From the NCBI GenBank assembly GCA_963675135.1, contig OY776120.1, forward strand, positions 63,422,063 to 63,486,062: a stretch of 64,000 bases of DNA. Reading direction: 5' to 3'. The translations under genes were made by a program, and so were the position numbers. This stretch comes from Galeopsis tetrahit. Taxonomy: Eukaryota; Streptophyta; Magnoliopsida; Lamiales; Lamiaceae. Position 1 is the first letter of the stretch, and every line of letters starts with the position of its first letter. The notes under the pieces are model-generated. The model did no database searches. It was not told the origin of the DNA and worked only from the letters and a program-made list of their open reading frames with translations. This document shows, piece after piece, positions 55,757-64,000 of this stretch.

Positions 55757-56117
55757 TAGAGATGTTTATCGGGCTAGCCCTAGCCCTATAGGGTCGGCCC
55801 TATAGGGCCACGGGCTAAACGGATTAGGGCCTTATCCGGTTTGATCTTAATCGATCCATTACTAGTTAAAATCTAACTCTAACCCTAGTGGGCAACGGGC
55901 CACTAACGGGCTAGAGTACATTTAAAAAAAAAATTGAATCTTAAAAAAAGACATAGTAACTCGCGCTAGCAGGCTGGCCCTTTTAGCCCAGCGGGCTAAC
56001 CGGTCCGGGTCAAAAAATCCCGGATTTAAATGGGCTTACTATCTATCAACCCTAACCCTGCATTTTTTAGGGTTAATCAGGCCAGCCCGTTTAGCCCGAC
56101 CCGGATAAACATCTCTA
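55757..56117. mobile_element. hAT MITE (361 bp) in module 2
   Basis: TIRs TAGAGATGTTTATCGGGC...GCCCGACCCGGATAAACATC with final TCTA. Flanks GTTATAGT (55749-55756) and GTTATGGT (56118-56125) form an 8-bp duplication with one mismatch. The interior is full of CCCTAGCCCTATAGGG words. The same family occurs at 56697-57314. Confidence 0.88.
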
Positions 56118-56531
56118 GTTATGGTGGTCCCCAATTTTTTATGAGGAAAAGTAGAAGGAAAGTATTTTTGTAGTGTGGATATTCTTCCCAATATTCTTGA
56201 CTTAACGGTGGAGGTTGAGAAAAATTATTTTGATTTTTTTTATCAATGATGATGGAACTTACACTATGTTGGCGAAAGAATGTCAAATTGTTATCGTTTT
56301 GTGGCCAAAAGAATACAAAGATGTTCCAACTTATCTTCGTACCTTTACGATGAGAACGCACACGATTCGAGGGTGAATCGTCTTCAAGAATGGGAGAATG
56401 ATGGTGATATTAATGGGAATCACTATCAATATTTGATTAGATATTTATGCTTATATTTAGGAAATTTGTTTTGATTTTATTATATTTAGTATTTATATGT
56501 TTCTTATTCTTCAATCATATTTTATATTATA

Positions 56532-57393
56532 AATAAATTATACTCCCTTCGTTCCGGTGAAAGCTACCCAACTTTCATTTTTTGTCCATCCCAATTAAAG
56601 CTACCTATTCTTTTTTTGATTCTATTCTCTCTCACATTTCATTATATTCTTCTCTCTCTCTCTCTCTCAATCACATCACCTCTAATTAGAGATGTCTATC
56701 GGGCTGGCCCTAGCCCTATAGGGTCACCCCTACAGGGTTACGGGCTAAACGGGCTAGGGCCTTAACCGGTTCATACTTAACGGTCCTACAATTGTTAGGA
56801 CCTAACCCTAACCCTAGCGGGCCACGGGCTAAACGGGCCACTAACGGGCTACAATAATTTTTTAAATTTTAAAATTAAATGCCCCATTTGACACGTCCAA
56901 CAAGCAAATAAAATAGAAAAATATATAATTAGTTAATGATCGGTAAACGAGAAAATAAAAGTATGATTTAAACACAATTCTAGAACTCATTGATCCTTAA
57001 TATGACCAAAAAAATATCATAATCTAATAAAAAAACAATAATAATGATTAATAGATGGTAATTGACTACTTATTGGTTATAGTTATTGATATTGGTCAAA
57101 TGACCCAAAATTTGTTCACAAGTTATTTATTAAAAAAATAAAATAAAGGGTAACAATTCGGGCTAGCGGGCTGCCCCGGTGTAACCCGCGGGCTAACCGG
57201 TCCGGGTAAAAAAAGCCCGGATTTAAACGGGCCTACGATTCATGAACCCTAACCCTGTATTTTTTAGGGTTAAACGGGCCAGCCCGGTTAGCCTGGCCCG
57301 GATAAACATCTCTACCTCTAATACATCTACTTATTATATTAGTATTTCTTAACCTCCGTGCCCGGAGCTCATGGGGAGCTTTTCCCGGGATGG
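56532..57393. mobile_element. Stowaway-like MITE in module 2, split by a hAT MITE
   Basis: Left end CTCCCTTCGTTCCGGTGAAA and the complement of the right end (CTCATTCCATCCCGGGAAAA) pair, flanked by TA. Without the nested hAT MITE it is about 240 bp. Modules 1 and 3 lack it, giving an empty-site comparison. Confidence 0.75.
56697..57314. mobile_element. hAT MITE (618 bp), perfect 8-bp TSD
   Basis: TIRs TAGAGATGTCTATCGGGC and GCCCGGATAAACATCTCTA. Perfect duplications CCTCTAAT at 56689-56696 and 57315-57322. Longer sibling of 55757-56117, with an extra AT-rich interior (56880-57150). It is nested in the Stowaway-like element. Confidence 0.92.
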
Positions 57394-57756
57394 AATGAGT
57401 ATATTGTTATTGAGGGGTTGAATTGATTAATAAAATATGAGAGTTTATCTCAATATCTCTTTTACGATATTTTTTGCGAATCAACGTATTTGAGTTCTTG
57501 TCACTTTTCCGGGTATTCATAGAATCTACAAAATTTGGGTATTCTTTGTGTTCTTCGTATTTATTCATATTTTTATACGTTCCTGCTGCAGGCAGCAGGT
57601 GGTAATTAGAGATTAGGTATGATTCTTAATAATGGTTTCAGAGATTTCTACCGATTTACAATGCTATTCGTGATGAGCAATAAACGTATGAAGATGATAA
57701 TATGCAAATATGTCAACCGATCAATGCTCTTAGTATATGGCCCTATATTCCATGGT

Positions 57757-58070
57757 GAATATGATGGACCACCAATTTTTTATGAAGATCGTGGTTATGA
57801 AGAACGACCAATTTTCGATAAATATTTTAATGAAGATTGTAGTTATGGTAGACAACCAATTTTTTATGAATATTTTGATGAAAATTGTGGCTATGAAGCC
57901 TATGATGGACCACCATTTTTTGATAAATATTTTGATGAAAATTGTGGTTATGATGGACCGTCAATTTTCGATGAATATTTTGATAAATATTGTTGTTATT
58001 ATGGACCACCAATTTTCGATAAATATTTGATGAAGATTGTAGTTATGATGGACCACCAATTTTTAATAAG
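57757..58070 (+). repeat. 48-bp coding minisatellite, seven units
   Basis: Same unit as 55252-55735. Fewer copies and more divergence, with one 9-base insertion (GAAGCCTAT) near 57895 that keeps the frame. Confidence 0.9.
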
Positions 58071-58205
58071 TTTGTAAATATTTTGGTTGATGATGTTGAC
58101 GATGCTTATAGTGGCCCCCCAATTTTTTATTAGGAAAAGGAGTAAGATAGTATTTTTGTAATGGAGGGTATTCATCCAATATTTTTTACTTAACGATAGA
58201 GGTTG

Positions 58206-58601
58206 CGGTTCAAAAACCGCCGGTTTGGCGGTTTTATTCTTTTTTTTTTAAATATTATCTCCGTTTTCGCTCGTTTTCACTCCGTTTTTGTTCGATTTTT
58301 ATTCATTTTAACTCATTTTTTAGAAAATACATTACTAGAATTGAAAAAAAATTATATAACTTAAATTTATACATTAAAAATAGAAGAATTGTGTATTAAA
58401 AAAATCAATTTTTTTAATAAAAAAATTGTCAAACCGTCGGTTAACCGCCAAAACCGGCCAAACCGGCGGTTTGCGGTTTGTCAAAATGCCAAACCATAAC
58501 CGAACCGTCATTTTTCGATTACGGTTCGGTTTTTAAACCGTAACCGGCGGTTAAAAATCGTCGGTTTGACCGGTTTGACGGTTCGATTTTGCGCATGTCT
58601 A
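58206..58601. mobile_element. MITE with AAACCGCCGGTTT words in module 3
   Basis: Module 2 reads straight through GGAGGTTGAGAAAA at this point, while module 3 has 396 bp inserted, bordered by GTTG on both sides (58202-58205 and 58602-58605). Interior ends are dominated by AACCGCC/GGCGGTT words in both orientations, the style of hAT-type MITEs. An 8-bp duplication is not evident, so the superfamily is uncertain. Confidence 0.7.
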
Positions 58602-58789
58602 GTTGAGAACAATTGTTTTTAGTTTTTTTTACCAATGATGATGGAATTTACACTATTTTTGCGAAAGAATGTCAAATTGTTATCGTTTTGTGGTCAAAAG
58701 AATACAAATATGTTTCAACTTGTTTTCACATCTTTACGATGAGAACGAACACGATTCGAGGGTGAACCGTCTTCAAGAATGGAAAAATG

Positions 58790-59530
58790 ATGGAGATATT
58801 AATGGGAATCAATATTTGATTTGATATTTATGCTTATATTTAGGAGATTTGTTTTAATTTTATTATATTTAGTATTTCACAAAATTTTAAATGAAATATT
58901 TCATACATGAAATATACATAATTAAGGTAAATTAGAGGTAAAAATTTATGTTTTCGCTTTCAAGTATTTTTTTACTACGTGACTAAAATATTGTCACTGC
59001 AAGGTCAAAAGTGTACTACTATAAATTCAAAAAAATTCTGGACATTTAATTTTTTGGGTGAATTTTCTAGAATATTTATTGACATATAGTAATACACTTG
59101 GTCTTATAGTGATAATATTTTAATCTTGTAGTAACAATATATTCGTCATGTAGTAAACCACTTGCTTGCGACCGCAAAATTTTTGGGCGACCCGAATCTA
59201 GACTTTTGACCCGTGAATTTTAAAAAATTATCTTAATTAGATATATTTTATGTGTGAAATATTTCACACAAGTGTTGCTCTTAGTATTTATAATTTTTTT
59301 ATTCTTCAAGCCTATTTCATATTATAAATAGATAAGTTCTATATTGTTATTGGATAGTTGAATTGCTTAATAAAATATGAGAGTTTATCTCAATATCTCT
59401 TTTAAGGTATTTTTGTTAATTAACGTGTTTGAGTTCTTGTCACTTTTTCGGGTATTTGTAGAATCAATGAAATTAATGTATTCTTTGTGTTCTTCATATT
59501 TATTCATTTTTTTATACGCTCCCTCTGCCT
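58790..59530 (+). repeat. Module copy 3, 3' part (interrupted by a MITE)
   Basis: TTTTATTATATTTAGTATTT and, after the MITE, TAATAAAATATGAGAG, TTTGAGTTCTTGTCAC, TTCTTTGTGTTCTTC and CTGCCTACATCA match copies 1 and 2. About 330 bp without the insert. Confidence 0.75.
58878..59280 (+). mobile_element. MITE (403 bp) with perfect 9-bp TSD
   Basis: Perfect duplications TTAGTATTT at 58869-58877 and 59281-59289, confirmed by the empty site in modules 1 and 2. Terminal palindromes GAAATATTTCATACATGAAA and TGTGTGAAATATTTCACACA are conserved in the longer copy at 5455-6150. A 9-bp duplication suggests a MULE-derived family. Confidence 0.9.
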
Positions 59531-59542
59531 ACATCAAATACT

Positions 59543-59830
59543 CCCTTCATTCAATTTCATTATTCACATTTTTTTTTTTTTTGTTAAATTTCATTTTTTT
59601 CATTCTACTTTTAAAAATAATATTATCCACACTACTTTATTTCCCCTCTAACCATTAGTTATTTAGTCAAATTATCATTTACTCTATTTATAAATAATCA
59701 CTTTATTTATAAGTGAATTTCACTATACTTATCATAACTCCAACTCATCTACTTTATATATCAACAAATCTACTTCATACATAAACTAATCAATATTCAT
59801 TAAAAATTTTGTTAAAAAAATGAACATATT
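59543..59830. mobile_element. Stowaway-like MITE fragment
   Basis: CTCCCTTCATTCAATTTCAT and the following sequence parallel the Stowaway at 21809, including ACATAAACTAATCAATATTC followed by ATTAAAA. The right TIR is missing. Confidence 0.75.
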
Positions 59831-60760
59831 AAATTTAAACAGAGAAAGTCGGTGTATAAACCAACCATACCTCTGTGGGTTAGGGACATAGCTATTGTAC
59901 TAAAAACTTTTAATTTATTTTTTATTTACGGCTTGTACTCCCTTAGAAAAAGAAAAAAAAAAAAAAGCATGCTTGAAGGACAATACACACGTGATGTTAA
60001 AAAACTTATGAAATCTTCAATCTTCAATGAATAGGTGGCAGCATGGTATTAGCTTATAAGTATTATAAGAAACTCCCACGAAATTTCGTAGGTATGGTGC
60101 TCAATCTCTTATCAGATTCCATTTGAGAGCATACCTTAATCTACCAGTTTTTTCTTAATTTTTGTTAGGCTCCTTTTTATGGCATATATGAGTTAAGATC
60201 ATGAATGTCTATTTTCAGGGGGAGCAGATTTATTGTCTATTTCAATTGTCTCTTTTCTTTCCTTTTCTTTTTAGACAAATCCCTTGTTTGAAAAAATGTT
60301 GTATGTAACGGTTTCGTGAAACATATTTAATATAAATTAAAGGAAATTTGAATTTATATTCTCAAAAAGTGAGTGAACGTTTAAATCTCTTGATTGAAAT
60401 GAGGTAATAATTGTGAATAATGATTATATTCAAGTACTTCCTTTTCACACTTATTTACACATTTAAAAAATCAATTTTTTTCATTTATAAAATTAGTCAT
60501 AAATAATTTACTCATTACATTATTTTTTTAATTTGTATGCACATAAGATGACAAACATTTTTGGGTCGGAAAAAGTAAGAAAGGGATAAGCATTGACTAG
60601 GAGTACTTTTTATTCTATGTAAATAATTCTCTTTCATGCTCGTGTAGTTGTAATTTCACACATGAATATATTTACCAAATAATTCTCACATTTTTTTAAT
60701 AATTTGGTAGAAAGCATATACATCATCTAGCTAAAATGGATTAAGTAGGAAGTCAATGCA
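59831..60760. other. AT-rich intergenic, no feature seen
   Basis: No credible ORF, TIR or repeat array. A short lysine-rich reading frame near 59852-60034 is a composition artefact. Confidence 0.5.
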
Positions 60761-60770
60761 TTAAAAATAA

Positions 60771-60895
60771 GAGTAACACATTCTATTGGTGTAATTTTAA
60801 AACACATTATTTTTAATGCATTTAAAAAAGGAGTAACACATTCTATTGGTTTAATTTTAAAACACATTACTTTTTACTAAATAGTTTTTGTGCAA
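60771..60895. repeat. 60-bp tandem duplication
   Basis: GAGTAACACATTCTATTGGT starts at 60771 and again at 60831, with the following TAATTTTAAAACACATTA also repeated. Two copies. Confidence 0.92.
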
Positions 60896-61307
60896 AAATT
60901 GTTTGTATAACTGAAAATTACTAAAAATGTCCAACATGGAAATTGTAATATTTATATAAATTAATAATCTATATATAAACTAAGTACTACTTTTTATTTT
61001 ATTATTTTGTCCAATTACTCATTAAAAATTTAGAGTGGGCAATTTGAGCCAGATCTGAAGCTTAATATGGATTGGACTCTAAAATTACAGGCTCATATTG
61101 AACTGGGTCTATATGACCCACTTCGAGTCCAACGAGTCTAATGAACTAGACTGAATTTGGCCCAACAGGCCGTAGGCGGCCCGTTTGGCTAGATCATTTT
61201 ATTTTTCTTTAGGTAAATAAACAATTAAAATTATAAATTACTGTATACTTAAAATTATTGTGTTTGTAATTTTATTTTAATTTTGAAATTTGAACTTATG
61301 AATTATT
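60896..61307. other. Intergenic; GGCCC-rich patch
   Basis: AT-rich with a patch of GGCCCAACAGGCCGTAGGCGG and CCCACTTCGAGTCC phrases (61030-61195), similar in style to hAT MITEs elsewhere in the window. A partner patch lies at 61755-61880 (GGACTAAGCTGGGATGAACT). TIRs and target duplication were not found. Confidence 0.45.
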
Positions 61308-61542
61308 TCCTCCATCTGTCTATAAATTTTTCATTTTGGTCCTTCCGCCTATAAACTTTTCATAACTTTTTTGGCATTTATCTTTTATTTTTTATTTTTT
61401 ACACTTCACTTTATATTTTACTTTTTCTCTCTATCTACTTCTCTCTCTCAATCACATCAATTTTACTATATCTATAATTTAATCACTTTTATTAATATAT
61501 GTGTCCAAAAGTAATGAGAAGCGTATGAGCGAACGGAGTGAG
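61308..61542. mobile_element. Stowaway-like MITE (about 235 bp)
   Basis: Left end CTCCATCTGTCTATAAATTT and the complement of the right end (CTCACTCCGTTCGCTCATAC) form a degenerate Stowaway-type TIR. The interior has (CT)n and TCAATCACATCA, as in the 56532 element. Confidence 0.6.
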
Positions 61543-61997
61543 TATTTATAATTCTATTTGAATTTGCTATATAGTGTAATACTATATTGGTTATGGTCGT
61601 TTGTGAATTATGTATAGTTAATATATTAGTAATGTATATTTTTTATTATAATTATTTGTATAAATAAAAATTATATGTGAGTATGTAATCAATACATAAT
61701 AAAGTTTTTATATATAATTTTTTTCTAGAAATATATATATAAAAAAATTATCTCAGGACTAAGCTGGGATGAACTAGACTGGGCTCTCATCTTATAGGTC
61801 CGACTAGTTCATAGGCCGGTCAACCCAATCCTTGAATATTATTTGGTCATATGGAGTGAGTTGGATTGGACGACCGATTTGTAAGTTCTAATTAAAATGT
61901 ATCAAAAGTGTACGTGTCAAAAGGGCCCAAGCTGCACAAAAATTGTTGCCTAAAAATAATAATATGATCATAAGGGGATGTTTGGTGGAGGAGAATG

Positions 61998-62260
61998 GGT
62001 ATGATACCGTAACGAAAATTCAGGTACGCTAATGGTATGAAGAATAATTATACATTGGCATTTCGGTAAAAAAATTGGTATTGGGAATAAAATGGTATAC
62101 CGATATATATCGAAATGCTGAAACTTTAATAAAAAAATTATTTTATAATATAATTTATAAATTTATTTTCTTAAATTTAAATAATTTAAAATTTAAATTA
62201 AAAAAACTTAAATACAATAATTAATTTCAGTATAAAACAGTGTCTCAATATTTTCAATAT
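61998..62260. mobile_element. Truncated relative of the hAT MITE at 11331
   Basis: GGTATACCGATATAT, CGAAATGCTGAAACTTTAAT and the following AT-rich text through TTAATTTCAGTATAAA parallel 11450-11690. Outer TIRs are missing; the right side ends abruptly at the 576-bp repeat array. Confidence 0.65.
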
Positions 62261-64000
62261 CCCCTTATATACTAATAGGGAGTTTAAATTGATGATGTGT
62301 CATTTTGTGGTTGATTTGACTTATGTGTCATAATTTAATGAAGTTGTTAATTTTAAAAAGTATTATGTGTAATTAAGTTATTGGTTGAGTAAGATTTGAT
62401 TAATAAACTCTTTCCAAATATTATATTCTTATTATTTTAACATTGACTAATTAAATTAATTTTTATTTTATTTACTTAACTTTATTGTAGTATTCATTTT
62501 ATTCTTTAGTTTAATTTATTTTAGAACTATTTAATGTTCTTCTAAGTAAAATACAATCTAAAATTTATTTTTATTGGGGTGTACAATTCTTTATTTAATT
62601 AGTTATTAAATTATATTTTATAATTACTTTTATCTTATATCTCAAGTAATTTTTTCTACAATTATTTTAAATTTATTATAAGTTTAATGCATTTAAAAAA
62701 TAGAGCTCGAAAATATATATGTAAAACTTATTATATAATTTTATACATAATATTTATTATATAAATAATTATATTATTTTACAAGATTAACAAATTTGTT
62801 ATATATACATAATACACTACTTCTATAGTATATAATCCCCTTATATACTAATAGGGAGTTTAAATTGATGACGTGTCATTTTGTGGTTGATTTGACTTAT
62901 GTGTCATAATTTAATGAAGTTGTTAATTTTAAAAAGTATTATGTGTAATTAAGTTATTGGTTGAGTAAAATATGATTAATAAACTCTTTCCAAATATTAT
63001 ATTCTTATTATTTTAACATTGACTAATTAAATTAATTTTTATTTTATTTACTTAACTTTATTGTAGTATTCATTTTATTCTTTAGTTTAATTTATTTTAG
63101 AACTATTTAATGTTCTTTTAAGTAAAATACAATCTAAAATTTATTTTTATTGGGGTGTACAATTCTTTATTTAATTAGTTATTAAATTGTATTTTATAAT
63201 TACTTTTATCTTATATCTCAAGTAATTTTTTCTGCAATTATTTTAAATTTATTATAAGTTTAATGCATTTAAAAAATAGAGCTCGAAAATATATATGTAA
63301 AACTTATTATATAATTTTATACATAATATTTATTATATAAATAATTATATTATTTTACAAGATTAACAAATTTGTTATATATACATAATACACTACTTCT
63401 ATAGTATATAATCCCCTTATATACTAATAGGGAGTTTAAATTGATGATGTGTCATTTTGTGGTTAATTTGGTTTATGTGTCATTTTGTGGTTGATTTGGC
63501 TTATGTGTCATAATTTAATGAAGTTGTTAATTTTAAAAAGTATTATGTGTAATTAAGTTATTGATTGAGTAAGATATGATTAATAAACTCTTTCCAAATA
63601 TTATATTCTTATTATTTTAACATTGACTAATTAAATTAATTTTTATTTTATTTACTTAACTTTATTGTAGTATTCATTTTATTCTTTAGTTTAATTTATT
63701 TTAGAACTATTTAATGTTCTTCTGAGTAAAATACAATCTAAAATTTATTTTTATTGGGATGTACAATTCTTTATTTAATTAGTTATTAAATTGTATTTTA
63801 TAATTACTTTTATCTTATATCTCAAGTAATTTTTTCTGCAATTATTTTAAATTTATTATAAGTTTAATGCATTTAAAAAATAGAGCTCGAAAATATATAT
63901 GTAAAACTTATTATATAATTTTATACATAATATTTATTATATGAATAATTATATTATTTTACAAGATTAACAAATTTGTTATATATACATAATACACTAC
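62261..64000. repeat. 576-bp tandem repeat array, at least three units
   Basis: CCCCTTATATACTAATAGGG begins at 62261, 62837 and 63413, an exact 576-base period. Units are nearly identical; the third has an extra partial copy of TGTCATTTTGTGGTT near 63440-63490. It is very AT-rich without ORFs. The array continues past the window. The TC-start after A and the ATGTGTCATTTT phrase resemble Helitron 5' ends, but no CTRR-type 3' end with a hairpin was identified, so satellite is the neutral call. Confidence 0.92.

Larger units (their letters stand above)
55076..56475 (+). pseudogene. Module copy 2: acidic 16-residue repeat ORF, unrecognised family
   Basis: Starts TGCCTACATCAGTTGGTAAT, then a stretch with FxxIYDTIRDEQYMYEDDN. 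From 55252 to about 55735 ten units of about 48 bp follow, each encoding a variant of YDGPPIFDEYFDENCG. After a hAT MITE (55757-56117) the frame later reads YLYDENAHDSRVNRLQEW then ENDGDINGNHYQYLIRYLCL and stops at 56472. Small indels shift the frame within the repeats (for example at about 55320 and 55609), so no single frame is open. The same parts in the same order occur in module 3. I do not recognise the family. The GGTAATTAGAGA at the start could be a decayed primer-binding site and the 3' sequence an LTR, but this is unproven. Confidence 0.65.
57590..58860 (+). pseudogene. Module copy 3: acidic 16-residue repeat ORF, unrecognised family
   Basis: Begins GGTGGTAATTAGAGATTAGG and has the same AATGCTATTCGTGATGAGCA lead-in as copy 2. 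Seven 48-bp-type units run from 57757 to about 58070; the first six stay in one open frame (EYDGPPIFYED ... YDGPSIFDEYFDKYCC), then a one-base slip ends it. A GC-balanced MITE (58206-58601) follows. The terminal segment HLYDENEHDSRVNRLQEW then KNDGDINGNQYLI matches copy 2, and the frame ends at about 58850. Lead-in codons carry stops. The conserved order in two copies and the codon-sized repeat period argue for an origin in a real gene. Confidence 0.65.

Noticed and set aside
62261..64000. CRISPR-like regular array.
   Set aside because: Period is 576 bases of near-identical units without short repeats and unique spacers; this is a eukaryotic tandem repeat.

Overview
The window reads as nuclear DNA of a flowering plant, very probably a eudicot. 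It is AT-rich, has spliced transposase genes with GT/AG introns, and carries plant-type transposon families: SIRE/Maximus-like Copia elements primed by initiator tRNA-Met, an En/Spm CACTA element, Mutator-like elements (MULEs), hAT elements, Stowaway MITEs, an L1 LINE tail and tRNA-derived SINEs. I found no host housekeeping gene, no rRNA or functional tRNA gene and no CRISPR. Essentially everything identifiable is mobile DNA, much of it nested.

Layout. 1-1272: 3' end and LTR of a Copia-type element. 1.4-3.8 kb: a MULE transposase pseudogene behind a minisatellite. 4.0-5.0 kb: a solo LTR, then a SINE-like sequence. 5.4-13 kb: short inverted-repeat elements, including a 2.7 kb fold-back element with GC-rich cargo (6157-8856), a TIR element (9268-10257) and a MULE with near-identical 9-bp target duplications (11316-12920) into whose TIR a hAT element (11331-11972) has jumped. 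13.1-21.3 kb: a CACTA element with both genes (TnpA-like and TnpD), each damaged by in-frame stops, and a tandemly doubled 3' terminus. 21.5-23.6 kb: a three-level nest, MULE around Stowaway around hAT. 24.0-25.2 kb: a diverged minus-strand LTR of the same family as 447-1272, interrupted by an L1 tail.

25.45-53.97 kb: two nested SIRE-like Copia elements on the minus strand. The outer one is degenerate and its LTRs differ at roughly 2% of sites. The inner one is 13,144 bp long, with 1,623-bp LTRs that differ at about five sites and a perfect GTAGC target duplication; it lies inside the outer gag gene. The inner element keeps an open gag, protease-integrase-reverse transcriptase and a 1,029-codon extra ORF after pol, but has no RNase H domain, so its recent move probably needed a helper in trans.

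54.1-59.5 kb: three tandem copies of an unrecognised module. Two of them carry 7-10 copies of a 48-bp repeat encoding an acidic 16-residue motif, and they have been hit by several MITEs. 59.5-64 kb: AT-rich DNA with MITE fragments, ending in a 576-bp tandem repeat that runs off the window.

The most unusual signals are the tandem modules at 54-59.5 kb, the young RNase H-less SIRE element with its intact extra ORF, the dense GATCAGTA/TCAGTAGA words in the two SIRE elements, and the CACTA element with a doubled end and a subterminal-type array between its two genes.
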